This document shows positions 17,960-26,104 of a DNA stretch of 54,914 bases, one piece after another (the first letter of the stretch is position 1; every line of letters starts with the position of its first letter). Position numbers and translations under genes: made by a program. The notes beneath the pieces are model-generated. The model was not told the origin of the DNA and did no database searches. It was given only the letters and a program-made list of their open reading frames with translations. The stretch is from CAZSPL01 sp964608735 (GTDB lineage: Bacteria; JAJVIF01; JAPKYR01; CAZSPL01): the NCBI GenBank assembly GCA_964608735.1, contig CAZSPL010000003.1:1-54914 (forward strand), in the 5' to 3' direction.

Positions 17960-18190
17960 ATGGTTTGCCGCGGTTGCAGCCGGGACAATCCTCCCGGCAT
18001 GAAATATTGCCTCCATTGCGGTGAATTGCTGCAATTGAAGGGACGCGTCGCCGACCCCGAAGCCGAGCCGCGAAGGCGCGTCGAACGCATCATGGTCAAG
18101 ACCGAACGACGCAGGGCTATCGAAAAACTCGCCGATGAAAATCCCGAACTCGCCGCCAAAGTCCTCCAGACATGGCTGAAAAGCGAATAA
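17960..18190 (+). CDS. Small zinc-ribbon protein
   Basis: Protein of 76 residues. ATG 17960 is preferred over ATG 17951 because AAGGAG lies 10 nt before the former and only 1 nt before the latter. The N-terminus VCRGCSRDNPPGMKYCLHCG is a CxxC-x(12)-CxxC zinc ribbon of the zinc-ribbon/zinc_ribbon_2 type. A basic, probably helical tail follows (RRRVERIMVKTERRRAIEKL). A TATAAT at 17836-17841 may be its promoter. Terminator-like hairpins flank it on both sides, so it is its own transcription unit between two minus-strand genes. Role unknown; possibly nucleic acid or protein binding. Confidence 0.7.
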   Translation: MVCRGCSRDNPPGMKYCLHCGELLQLKGRVADPEAEPRRRVERIMVKTERRRAIEKLADENPELAAKVLQTWLKSE

Positions 18191-18210
18191 ATGTAATGCA
18201 GGAAACCGAA

Positions 18211-18245
18211 TAAAAAAACCGCGTCCAGCGACGCGGTTTACTTAT
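18211..18245. terminator. Bidirectional Rho-independent terminator
   Basis: Ten-bp perfect stem AAACCGCGTC (18216-18225) / GACGCGGTTT (18230-18239) with loop CAGC, A-rich before and T-rich after. It lies between the ends of the convergent zinc-ribbon and AMIN-domain genes and can serve both. Confidence 0.8.
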
Positions 18246-18274
18246 ATTCACATATATTCACAATACGAGCCGGG

Positions 18275-19471
18275 TTACTCGGCGCGCTTCAAATACACTT
18301 TCACCAGGCGCCCTTCGGTTTCGACGTTCATCGAATATTCGGCTTCCGGCTCCATCAATATCAGCGTGAAAACAGCCTCGCCGTTCGGGTTGATGTTGAT
18401 GACGACATACCTCAGATGTGTCCCCGAAAGCTCCACCGACTTGAATTCCCCGGGCTNNNNNNNNNNGAAATCGCTTACGTTGCACTTGTCCAGCACCACG
18501 AATCCCTTCTTGTTCACGAAATTCGTGCGTACCTGCCCGGGGTAATCACTCGCCATCGTGAAGACGAGCAGGTCGGTATCGGCGTCGCTCGCCTGGAAAT
18601 TCAGGTTGTCCAGCATCACAGCGTCAGCCGCGGGAATATATTCCGGCACCGGCGCGGTTTCCTCGACAGGCTCCGGTTGCGGTTCCATTTCCTTGATGAT
18701 CGGCGGCTCTTTCACGGGTTCGGGTTTAACCGGCTCCTCGACGACTTCCTCCTCCTCGGGCTGTCCCGGTTCGAGCAGGTTGATCCCTTCGAGAAGATTT
18801 ATCCCGCCATTCTCTTCTTCCTCGACCGGTTCTTTCACCGGTTCGGTTTCGGGTTTCGGCTCCGGTTTCGGCTCGACAACCTTCTCCTCTGCCGGCTTGG
18901 TTACTTTCGCTTCTTCTTCCGGCATTGGAGTATACCCGAGCTCATCGCCGCCGCTCTCGACAACCGGCGGTTCTTCCACAGGTTCCGGCTCCGCCGGCTC
19001 GGTCTCGATAACCACCGGCTCCACCGGGGGAGCTTCCTCCACGGGCTCGCTAAGCACCGGCGAGCCCCCCACCGGGTAGACCAGCACATCGATTCCGGTC
19101 TCCACTGGCTGTATCGTGTATGCCCGCTTACCGTTGGTGTATATCTCGAGCCTCGTGACAAACGGGTTCTTCTCGAACTGCGTTATCTTGATACTCGCCA
19201 CCGATGGGGAGAATACCGCGAACGATGTCACCCCTTCGTCCGCCGCCGTAAGCTCCACGCCGGGCAGATCGAAGATCAAAATGGCATCCTCGTTCGTGGC
19301 GATTGCCTCGGGAGCCACTTCGCCGTCGAGGAAAAGCGAGATCGTCGTCTGCTCATCCTCCATCGAAACCGTGACCCCGATGTTGTACAACTCGACGGCT
19401 TCCCCGGCTCCAAGTGCCGGCGCAACCGCCGTCGCCATGATGAAAAGGAATATTAGAACTGGGATACGCAT
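18275..19471 (-). CDS. Secreted AMIN-domain protein with Pro/Glu-rich linker
   Basis: Exported protein of about 398 residues. The ATG at 19471 has GAGGTGGAG upstream and a signal peptide ending near APALGAGE. Residues ~25-135 form an AMIN-like domain (IKITQFEKNPFVTRLEIYT), a fold found in PilQ secretins and amidases that binds peptidoglycan or targets the envelope. Residues ~140-285 are a Pro/Glu/Val-rich low-complexity linker. A second AMIN-like domain (VMLDNLNFQASDADTDLLVF) closes the protein. Ten Ns at 18457-18466 fall in that domain and keep the frame as written. A sigma-70-type promoter precedes it. It may help assemble the pilus-like system encoded next to it, as PilQ-associated AMIN proteins do; that link is inference. 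Confidence 0.78.
   Translation of the reverse strand: MRIPVLIFLFIMATAVAPALGAGEAVELYNIGVTVSMEDEQTTISLFLDGEVAPEAIATNEDAILIFDLPGVELTAADEGVTSFAVFSPSVASIKITQFEKNPFVTRLEIYTNGKRAYTIQPVETGIDVLVYPVGGSPVLSEPVEEAPPVEPVVIETEPAEPEPVEEPPVVESGGDELGYTPMPEEEAKVTKPAEEKVVEPKPEPKPETEPVKEPVEEEENGGINLLEGINLLEPGQPEEEEVVEEPVKPEPVKEPPIIKEMEPQPEPVEETAPVPEYIPAADAVMLDNLNFQASDADTDLLVFTMASDYPGQVRTNFVNKKGFVVLDKCNVSDFXXXXPGEFKSVELSGTHLRYVVININPNGEAVFTLILMEPEAEYSMNVETEGRLVKVYLKRAE
18457..18466. other. Assembly gap (10 N)
   Basis: Second placeholder run of Ns, inside the C-terminal domain of the AMIN protein. The frame stays open across it, so the true gap is 1 modulo 3 if the gene is intact. Confidence 0.95.
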
Positions 19472-19512
19472 ATCTCCACCTCGCCCCATCCCGTAGAATG
19501 ACCGCTGCGACC

Positions 19513-19541
19513 ATTTTATCCGAACAACGCCCGCGTTTCAA
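19513..19541 (-). promoter_or_regulatory. Sigma-70-type promoter for the AMIN gene
   Basis: On the minus strand TTGAAA (19536-19541), 17 nt, TAAAAT (19513-19518). It lies 42 nt before the ATG at 19471 and just after the heat-shock operon terminator. Confidence 0.6.
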
Positions 19542-19599
19542 ATTATTCCGTCTCGAACGGCCCGCCGGAATGATAACGTATACCGCCCCCTTGTTCAAA

Positions 19600-19640
19600 A
19601 ATAAACAGCCGGCGGTGCGCGCCGGCTGCCCTTTTTTCTA
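19600..19640 (-). terminator. Terminator of the dnaK operon
   Basis: Nine-bp stem CAGCCGGCG (19606-19614) / CGCCGGCTG (19620-19628). On the minus strand it is followed by TTTATTTTTG, so it closes the dnaK-grpE-hspR-fmdB unit. A T-run also follows on the plus strand. Confidence 0.8.
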
Positions 19641-19651
19641 TCTATTAACGG

Positions 19652-19951
19652 CTATTCGTCCTTTTTGTCTTTCGATGTCTTTGTCTCTTTTTTCTCGGTC
19701 GTATCGCTTTTCGCGCTCGGTTCCTTAGCCACTTCTATCTCCTCCCCCTTGAGCTTGGAACCGTTTCCGCCGGACTTGCGGTTGTCTGTGCAGTAGAACC
19801 CGGAGCCCTTGAACAGAACTCCCACCTGGCTGATAAGCCGCTTCGACTTACCTTTGCATTGCGGGCATCGCACCACCGGGTCTTCGCCGATATGATGTTC
19901 CCTCTCGAAAAGGTGACCGCACTTCTCACATTGATAATCAAACCGCGGCAT
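19652..19951 (-). CDS. FmdB-type zinc-ribbon protein
   Basis: Small regulatory-type protein of 99 residues. It begins MPRFDYQCEKCGHLFE, the standard FmdB/CxxC_CxxC_SSSS start, with a second pair in VRCPQCKGKSKRL, so one zinc ribbon. The C-terminal ~35 residues are a Lys/Glu/Thr-rich tail. GGAGG precedes the ATG. It is the last gene of the heat-shock unit, 61 nt after hspR and in the place where dnaJ often lies. FmdB was first proposed as a regulator of a formamidase operon; a general role is not established. A second FmdB protein lies at 46059. Confidence 0.88.
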   Translation of the reverse strand: MPRFDYQCEKCGHLFEREHHIGEDPVVRCPQCKGKSKRLISQVGVLFKGSGFYCTDNRKSGGNGSKLKGEEIEVAKEPSAKSDTTEKKETKTSKDKKDE

Positions 19952-20012
19952 ACCGCATTAACCTCCAGAATTTAAAACCGACCTTGTCCCCCGGAAAATC
20001 AAACCGTGTATA

Positions 20013-20420
20013 TTAATCCTTTTCCTCATCGAAATCCACCGGCACCACGTGCCTCTCCCTGACCGGGACAAGCCCTTCGAGCTCCTCGAAGTCGCGCTTG
20101 GTGAATTCCTTTTCGATTTTCTCCTGCAGCTTTATAAGCAATTCTTCCATCGCGCCGCGCATGTGGTCCATCTGCTCCCGCATCCTGAGGATGACTTCCA
20201 CCCCCGCAAGGTTCACTCCCATCTCCTGGGTGAGGTTGAGGATGCTCGCGAGTCGTTCCACATCATGATCGCAGTACATCCGCGTATTGCGCTGCGTGCG
20301 CTGCGGCTTAAGCAGACCCTCGCGCTCGTACAACCGCAGGGTCTGCGGATGTACCTCGAACATCTCCGCGACCACTGAAATCGAATATTTCGGCCTTTGT
20401 TTGTTTTCCATGCCACTCAC
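20013..20420 (-). CDS. hspR: HspR-type MerR-family heat-shock repressor
   Basis: Repressor of the dnaK operon, which in characterised bacteria binds HAIR operators with DnaK as corepressor. The 135 residues open with a MerR helix-turn-helix: YSISVVAEMFEVHPQTLRLYEREGL contains the diagnostic HPQTLRLYE. QRNTRMYCDHDVERL is the wing, then a coiled-coil (MREQMDHMRGAMEELL). The start is GTG 20420 or ATG 20411; neither has a strong Shine-Dalgarno and translation may be coupled to grpE, which ends 13 nt upstream. A degenerate HAIR lies over the dnaK promoter at 23078-23098, so the operon probably represses itself. Assignment rests on motif and operon context together. Confidence 0.92.
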   Translation of the reverse strand: MSGMENKQRPKYSISVVAEMFEVHPQTLRLYEREGLLKPQRTQRNTRMYCDHDVERLASILNLTQEMGVNLAGVEVILRMREQMDHMRGAMEELLIKLQEKIEKEFTKRDFEELEGLVPVRERHVVPVDFDEEKD

Positions 20421-20433
20421 GTCTTATCTCACG

Positions 20434-21093
20434 CTATTCCGCTCCCCCTCGAACCTCATCACCGCCGCATGCACCGGGAGTGCCCGCGACGCTGACCAGT
20501 GCCGTACGAAGCACCCGGTCGTGGAGCATATACCCCTTGCGCTTGACGTCGATAATCTCCCCCTCGTCGCAACCGTCGGTCTCAACGCACTCGAATACCT
20601 GGTGCAAATTCGGGTCGTACGGTATATCCGTCGGGATTTCCAGTATCCCATGCCGCGCCAGCACCTTGTTCATCTCGTCGATGGTGTACTGAACACCTTG
20701 TATATACGGCTTCAAAGCTTCGTCCACGCCTTCGACGGAGCACTCCAGCCCCAAACCGAAACAGTCGAGCACGTTCAGAAGATCGAACGCCAGGTCGTAT
20801 GTCGCGAACTTGCGTATCTCCGCCTTCTCCTCGTCCGTACGGCGGCGAAGATTCTGAAACTTCGCGCGCTCCCGGGCGAGCTCGTCGGTAAGCGATGTGA
20901 TCTCCTCTTCGAGCTTGCCGACTGTCTCACGCAGGATTTCGTTGTCCACATCTTCCGCGTGCTGCATGCCGCGCTCAAACGCAGACGGTATCCTGTCCTC
21001 GATGTCAGCCCGGTCGAGCGGATCCTCCGCGCCGGGGTTATTGATCTTGATGATCTTCTTGCCTCTATTTCTATCTTTCATGTTATGGTCCAT
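20434..21093 (-). CDS. grpE: GrpE nucleotide-exchange factor
   Basis: Releases ADP from DnaK. The 219 residues show an N-terminal coiled-coil (KLEEEITSLTDELARERAKF), then NLRRRTDEEKAEIRKFATYDL and the C-terminal beta-domain with HQVFECVETDGCDEGEIIDV and the GYMLHDRVLRTALVSV signature. The C-terminus continues ~20 residues past the signature (Gly-rich). Start ATG 21093 has AAAGG about 10 nt upstream. It lies 75 nt after dnaK and just before hspR. Confidence 0.96.
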   Translation of the reverse strand: MDHNMKDRNRGKKIIKINNPGAEDPLDRADIEDRIPSAFERGMQHAEDVDNEILRETVGKLEEEITSLTDELARERAKFQNLRRRTDEEKAEIRKFATYDLAFDLLNVLDCFGLGLECSVEGVDEALKPYIQGVQYTIDEMNKVLARHGILEIPTDIPYDPNLHQVFECVETDGCDEGEIIDVKRKGYMLHDRVLRTALVSVAGTPGACGGDEVRGGAE

Positions 21094-21168
21094 TCGTTCT
21101 AATCCTTTTCCCCAAAAGGGGTTTCCCCATTTTATATTGAACCCTCCTCACAGGAAGTGCTACATGCC

Positions 21169-23037
21169 TCAGTTATCCTGGAAATCGGCATCCTGGATAT
21201 TATCCCCGCCCGGCATGCCCGCGCCGGGGGGCTCATATCCCGGGGGCGGCTCGGTGTTGCCGTTGCCGCTGCCCGGAGGGCCCTGCTGCGGACCGCTCGC
21301 CGCGTATATCGCCTCGGCAAGCTTGTGTGATGACTGCTGCAGGCTCTCGATTGCCGATTTCATGCGCGCCGCGTCATCGGAGCTCAATGACTCGCGCGCG
21401 TTCACCAGTTCGTTCTCGATGTCGCGCTTAACATCCTCGCTTACCTTGTCACCGTGCTGCGCGAGGTGTTTCTCGGTCTGGTAAATGAGCGAGTCGAGGT
21501 TGTTATGCGCTTCCGACTTCTCCTGCTGCTGGAGGTCTTCGTCCGCATGAAGCTCGGCATCTTTCACCATCTTCTTTATCTCATCCTCGGTGAGGTTCGA
21601 TGTCGCCGTGATGGTGATCGCCTGCTCGCGCCCGGTGCCGAGGTCCTTCGCCTTGACGTTGACTATGCCGTTCGCGTCGATGTCGAATGAAACCTCGATC
21701 TGCGGAATACCGCGCGGCGCCGGCGGAAGATCCGTAAGGTGGAACCGCCCGAGCAGCTTGTTGTGACGCGCCATCGGACGTTCGCCCTGGAATACCACTA
21801 CTTCAACCGTCGTCTGGTTATCCGCGGCCGTCGTGAATACTTGGCCCTTCGACGTCGGGATCGTTGTGTTCTTCTCGATGAGCCTTGTGAACACGCCGCC
21901 GAGCGTCTCGATGCCGAGCGACAACGGGGTGACGTCGAGCAAAACGATATCGCTCACTTCGCCGCCGAGTACCCCCGCCTGGATTGCCGCGCCTACCGCG
22001 ACAACCTCGTCCGGGTTGATAGAAAGGTTCGGGTCCTTGTGCGTGAGTTCTTTCACCAGCTTCTGCACCAGCGGAACACGCGTCGAGCCGCCGACGAGAA
22101 TAACCTGGTCTATCTTGAAATCCTTATCCTTGACCTTTTCCTTCGCATCCTTGAGCGCCTGCTCGACAGGACCGCGTGTATTCTCGACGAGGTCGTGGAT
22201 GAGTTTCTCGAATTCCGAGCGCGTTACCTCGTAATTCATGTGGCGCGGCCCGGTCTGGTCCGCCGTGATGTAGGGCAGGTTGATGGTGGTCTTGGATGTC
22301 GATGACAGCTCTATTTTCGCCCTTTCGCTCGCTTCCTTGATACGCTGCATGGCCATCTTGTCGGATGAAATATCGATCCCGGTTTCGCTCTTGAAACGCT
22401 CGACCGCCCAGTCCATCAACCTCTTGTCGAAATCATCGCCGCCGAGGTAGTTGTTGCCGTTCGTGGCAAGCACGCGGAACACACCGTCGCCGATCTCGAG
22501 GATGGACACGTCGAATGTGCCGCCCCCAAGGTCGTAGACGAGGATTATCTGCTCTTCCTCTTTATCCAGACCATATGCCAGCGCCGCCGCGGTGGGCTCA
22601 TTGATGATGCGCTCCACCGTGAAACCGGCGATACGCCCGGCATCCTTGGTCGCCTGCCGCTGCGCGTCGGTGAAGTACGCCGGTACGGTGATTACCGCCC
22701 GGTCTATCTTCTCACCGAGCTTCGCCTCGGCATCCGCCTTGAGCTTGGCCAAAACCGCGGCGCTTATCTCCTGGGGCGTGTAATCCTTCCCGTCGATATT
22801 CTTCTTCCAGTCGCGACCCATCTCGCGCTTCACAGAAGAAATTGTCCTGTCCGGGTTGGATACAGCCTGGTTCTTAGCGGGTTTACCGACAATACGCTCC
22901 CCCTTGTCGTTAAATGCGACCACCGAGGGCGTAATCCGGTCACCTTCGCGGTTCTCAATGATTCTCGCTTCGCCGCTGTCCATAACGGCTATCGCTGAGT
23001 TTGTTGTTCCTAAATCAATGCCTACTATTTTTCCCAT
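21169..23037 (-). CDS. dnaK: Chaperone DnaK (Hsp70)
   Basis: ATP-dependent Hsp70 chaperone of 622 residues. The ATPase domain begins MGKIVGIDLGTTNSAIAV and holds VYDLGGGTFDVSIL and the VILVGGSTRVPLVQ phosphate loop. The linker is VLLDVTPLSLG, then the substrate-binding domain, helical lid and a Gly/Pro-rich tail ending DADFQDN, a relaxed form of the usual acidic end. GGAG lies 7 nt before the ATG. It is the first gene of the heat-shock operon, driven by a consensus promoter overlapped by a HAIR-like repeat. No dnaJ follows in the window. Confidence 0.98.
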   Translation of the reverse strand: MGKIVGIDLGTTNSAIAVMDSGEARIIENREGDRITPSVVAFNDKGERIVGKPAKNQAVSNPDRTISSVKREMGRDWKKNIDGKDYTPQEISAAVLAKLKADAEAKLGEKIDRAVITVPAYFTDAQRQATKDAGRIAGFTVERIINEPTAAALAYGLDKEEEQIILVYDLGGGTFDVSILEIGDGVFRVLATNGNNYLGGDDFDKRLMDWAVERFKSETGIDISSDKMAMQRIKEASERAKIELSSTSKTTINLPYITADQTGPRHMNYEVTRSEFEKLIHDLVENTRGPVEQALKDAKEKVKDKDFKIDQVILVGGSTRVPLVQKLVKELTHKDPNLSINPDEVVAVGAAIQAGVLGGEVSDIVLLDVTPLSLGIETLGGVFTRLIEKNTTIPTSKGQVFTTAADNQTTVEVVVFQGERPMARHNKLLGRFHLTDLPPAPRGIPQIEVSFDIDANGIVNVKAKDLGTGREQAITITATSNLTEDEIKKMVKDAELHADEDLQQQEKSEAHNNLDSLIYQTEKHLAQHGDKVSEDVKRDIENELVNARESLSSDDAARMKSAIESLQQSSHKLAEAIYAASGPQQGPPGSGNGNTEPPPGYEPPGAGMPGGDNIQDADFQDN

Positions 23038-23068
23038 GTTTCGTCTCCATTCAATTGATTACAATGTT

Positions 23069-23097
23069 ATTATATTATCTGAGTGTCTTGTTGTCAA
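23069..23097 (-). promoter_or_regulatory. Consensus sigma-70 promoter of dnaK
   Basis: On the minus strand TTGACA (23092-23097), 17 nt, TATAAT (23069-23074): both hexamers perfect and spacing ideal. It lies 31 nt before the dnaK ATG. A promoter this strong is expected to need a repressor. Confidence 0.85.
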
Positions 23098-23098
23098 G
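23078..23098 (-). promoter_or_regulatory. Degenerate HAIR operator (HspR site)
   Basis: On the minus strand CTTGACA-N7-ACTCAGA. The published HAIR consensus is CTTGAGT-N7-ACTCAAG: each half matches 5 of 7 bases and the 7-nt spacing is exact. It covers the -35 and spacer of the dnaK promoter, and the operon carries hspR. Confidence 0.7.
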
Positions 23099-23162
23099 TG
23101 CTTGGACGGGATTTTTCCCATTTTTTTCGCCTGGTTGTTTTCCCGGTTTCCAGCCTGAGAGC

Positions 23163-23191
23163 TTGGAAAGAAGCGCGCGGCTTGTTATTCT
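23163..23191 (+). promoter_or_regulatory. Promoter of the QueG-like gene
   Basis: TTGGAA (23163-23168), 17 nt, TATTCT (23186-23191). The -10 ends 8 nt before ATG 23200 and no Shine-Dalgarno is present, so the transcript is probably leaderless. Confidence 0.55.
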
Positions 23192-23199
23192 ATTTATGG

Positions 23200-23907
23200 A
23201 TGGGAAACGAAGAACTGACATCGGAAATCCGCCAATTCCTTGTTAATAAGGGAGCGGAACTCATCGGCTTTGCCGATATTGAGATGCTCCCGGAAGGCAT
23301 GAGGGAGGGATTTCCCGGCGCGATTTCGGTTGCCTGCACCTACCCGGCGGGGGTAATCGAAAGGATAAAAGACGGCCCCACCGGGGAATACCTGGACATG
23401 TACAATACGCTTAATTCAAGGCTCAACGGCATTGTGACGACCGGGGCAGAATACATCAACAGCCTCGGTTACAATGCCCAGGCGCTGCAGGCCACGATCG
23501 ACATATCGAGCGGGATTCCCGAATTCACGGCGCTTGATTCGACAGGAGTAACGATTTCGCATAAGACCATCGCCACCCTCGGCGGCATAGGGTGGATCGG
23601 AAGGACCGACCTGCTTATCACCCCGACACACGGCCCGCGAGTGCGCCTCGCATCGATTCTTACCGATGCGCCGCTCGTATTCAATCAGCCGGTGACCGAA
23701 AGCCGTTGCGAAAAATGTGAGGCCTGCGTAGCAGCCTGCCCGGTAAACGCCGCCCGGGCATCGAACTGGAACCGGGACTCCGTCGATTCGGAACGGTATA
23801 ATGTTCGGGCTTGCCACCGGTTTACTCGAACCATTTCCGCCGAGCGGGGTCTAAATAAACAGTTGTGCGGAATATGCATCTCCGCCTGCCCGGTAGGCGG
23901 CGGATAG
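23200..23907 (+). CDS. QueG-like 4Fe-4S double-cluster protein
   Basis: Iron-sulfur protein of 235 residues resembling the C-terminal part of epoxyqueuosine reductase (QueG) and the wider 4Fe-4S double-cluster family. SHKTIATLGGIGWIGRTDLL is the family signature. CEKCEACVAACPVNA and the later CGICISACPVG give two ferredoxin-like clusters, with an extra Cys in RACHRF. It is shorter than QueG (~310-380 residues) and the cobalamin-binding part looks reduced, so it may not be a true QueG; another redox role is possible. ATG 23200 is chosen because the family start MGNEELTSEIRQFL fits and a promoter ends 8 nt upstream. Divergent from dnaK. Confidence 0.75.
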   Translation: MGNEELTSEIRQFLVNKGAELIGFADIEMLPEGMREGFPGAISVACTYPAGVIERIKDGPTGEYLDMYNTLNSRLNGIVTTGAEYINSLGYNAQALQATIDISSGIPEFTALDSTGVTISHKTIATLGGIGWIGRTDLLITPTHGPRVRLASILTDAPLVFNQPVTESRCEKCEACVAACPVNAARASNWNRDSVDSERYNVRACHRFTRTISAERGLNKQLCGICISACPVGGG

Positions 23908-23957
23908 TCATAGCTATTTAAGGCGGTTGCATGGCAATAATAGAGGGAGTGACTGAT

Positions 23958-26075
23958 ATGTGCGTTAACTGCGTTACACGAGTCCTTTCAGCGATGTTCA
24001 TCCTCATTCTTTTCTTCGTAGTTGCGGGATGCTCCGGCAGCGGAAATATTCCCCTTGCGCCGGATAGCGATGCCGCATCGGCTTCCTTTGGGCGGACGTC
24101 ATGGGGATATTGGGAAATCACACTCGATGAAACCACCGGCGCTGAGGTCTTGCCCATGCCGAGGGTCGCCGCGCACCTCAATGTCCTCGGGTTTCTCGAG
24201 CAGTCGCCATGCCAGAACTGCGTCGAAGTGAATTCGCTGGTATGGTCACCGGGGAAGGTTGACGCCGTAATAGGCCTCCGGCACCCGTTTCCCGGGTGGG
24301 CCTACTACACGGGCTTCGATGTCCGGGGAATCTGCTTCCTCCCCGGGACATTCTCCCTTCCCGCGATGATGCAGACCATGCCCGACATCGAGAGCGAAAA
24401 CTATGTTCAGCCGATACCGGGGGAATATCTCGGATATACCGACCTGTTCAACCCGGTGACTTCGCCCGACGGGCTGCCCAACGGCTATGCCCAGGGAAAA
24501 CTGACGCCCTGGACGAAGGATTACCTCACTTCATCGCTCGGGGCATTCCAGTATTACGCATCCTACCCGGACAACGGCCTGCGTAACGTGTTCGAATCGG
24601 ATGATGTCATCACCAATATATACAGGATAATCAGGAACGTCCCCGGCCCCATTGTATTCGGCTATTCGGTCGATGCGTCGTGGCAGCCGCCCGAAGGCCC
24701 ACCGCCCGTTATCGTGCCGGATGATTTCCCATCCAACGCAAACTGCCTCGAAGCGTGGAAAGTCGAACTCACCATCGATGATGCGGCCCTGACCGCCGAC
24801 GGCGGCGAACTCGTGGTGACCGCGGTCGCGCACGACCACCAGGGAAGCGGCACCATCTTCGGCGCATACATCGAATGCCCGGAACTTTCACCCGGTTCTA
24901 TCGAGGGTACATTACTTTACGAAGACGTCCCCAATGGAATAAAGGCATTTGAGCTTACCGTACCTAATGTCAACCTCACCGCTTCCGCCGGCGAGAAGGT
25001 CAACTTCGTCGTGAAGATCGCCCCGCTGGAAGAGATCCTCCTTTATGCGTTCAACGCGTCGACCGCGACCGTCCACGAGGGTGCGGGCGAATGCCCCCCC
25101 GATGTTCACAGCGTGTTTTACGGCCAGGGGGAATTTGGCCAGTTTGGCAACTTCACCATCGCGCCCTATGACGCCGCCGTCATTACATCGGGCGCGCTGA
25201 AGGACCAGTTCATCATGTTCGGCAACGGATTCGCCGGAAGCATGATGGGCGCATACGACATAAGCGATCTTGGAGTTCACGATCCGAACGGATTGGTCGG
25301 TCTGGTAGGGGTCGGCGCGCCGTCATCGCTCGATGTCTCCCCGGCACAGGACCATATTTTCCTCGTGATGCCGTATAGCGACTCCAATAAAAAGATAGTT
25401 GTCTGGCGGTATGACGGCACCAAGGTTCAAGAAATCTCAAGCCCGAACGACGGCTATATCAATTGCGTAGAGATAACCCCCGATGAGGAGATATGGTTCA
25501 TCGAACAGGTCGGCAATGTGCACTACCTTCACCATGCGGTTGCCCAGGCCGAGTGGAGCTGGCAGGTGGTTGCGGCCGATTCGCAGACCATCCTCATGGA
25601 CCTGCCGGTAGTACCGAGGGTGTTCGACCTTGTCTACGAGCCGGTCACACAGCGCATATTCGTGTATCACACTTTCGTGAACGGCTCAATCACGGCGTTT
25701 GACGCATCTGGTGACGGCCCGCCGAAAGAACTGCCCCTGATTTCCAAGACAGGCATCTGGGGATACAGCGGCCCGCTGCTGATTTTCGACGGCAGCTATT
25801 TCAACAGCGGACCCGATATCGAGATCGACCTCGCCGATGCTGCTTTGAGCGACTGCCGGATTATCGCATCGGCCAATTTCGAGCTCGGCGGCTCAGCCGT
25901 GGCCAAATTCGATGCCGACCTGAACATGCTCGACAGCCAGCCCATCGAGCACGGACCGTTCATGACATTCGCGATTTCGGTATCCGAGGACCTTACGAAG
26001 AGACGGCTCATCTTCCTGCCGCTCAACGATTTTGAGGACCAGTATTATCTCTTCGACCCGCCGGCGAACTGGTAG
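23958..26075 (+). CDS. Large lipoprotein: divergent RWWNP-family module + propeller-like C-terminus
   Basis: Lipoprotein of 705 residues. ATG 23958 has GAGGGAG upstream and a signal ending in lipobox VAGC. The N-terminal module is a divergent copy: WGYWEITLD, AHLNVLGFLEQSP, IGLRHPFPGWAYYTGFDVRGI, FGYSVDASWQPPEGPPP; the RWWNP block is replaced by GYTDLFNP. After ~residue 390 there is a beta-propeller-like region (SLDVSPAQDHIFLVM, NCVEITPDEEIWFIEQVGNV) ending PPANW, similar to the end of the lipoprotein at 2345. No catalytic motif. Probably surface exposed. It starts 50 nt after the QueG-like gene but has its own ribosome-binding site. Confidence 0.82.
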   Translation: MCVNCVTRVLSAMFILILFFVVAGCSGSGNIPLAPDSDAASASFGRTSWGYWEITLDETTGAEVLPMPRVAAHLNVLGFLEQSPCQNCVEVNSLVWSPGKVDAVIGLRHPFPGWAYYTGFDVRGICFLPGTFSLPAMMQTMPDIESENYVQPIPGEYLGYTDLFNPVTSPDGLPNGYAQGKLTPWTKDYLTSSLGAFQYYASYPDNGLRNVFESDDVITNIYRIIRNVPGPIVFGYSVDASWQPPEGPPPVIVPDDFPSNANCLEAWKVELTIDDAALTADGGELVVTAVAHDHQGSGTIFGAYIECPELSPGSIEGTLLYEDVPNGIKAFELTVPNVNLTASAGEKVNFVVKIAPLEEILLYAFNASTATVHEGAGECPPDVHSVFYGQGEFGQFGNFTIAPYDAAVITSGALKDQFIMFGNGFAGSMMGAYDISDLGVHDPNGLVGLVGVGAPSSLDVSPAQDHIFLVMPYSDSNKKIVVWRYDGTKVQEISSPNDGYINCVEITPDEEIWFIEQVGNVHYLHHAVAQAEWSWQVVAADSQTILMDLPVVPRVFDLVYEPVTQRIFVYHTFVNGSITAFDASGDGPPKELPLISKTGIWGYSGPLLIFDGSYFNSGPDIEIDLADAALSDCRIIASANFELGGSAVAKFDADLNMLDSQPIEHGPFMTFAISVSEDLTKRRLIFLPLNDFEDQYYLFDPPANW

Positions 26076-26104
26076 TTATCAAGTGAACTATCATTCGCTT
26101 CGAA

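Noticed and set aside
18416..19456. 346-codon open frame antisense to the AMIN gene
   Set aside because: Mirror of the Pro/Glu-rich linker; it reads through the N-gap and has no domain.
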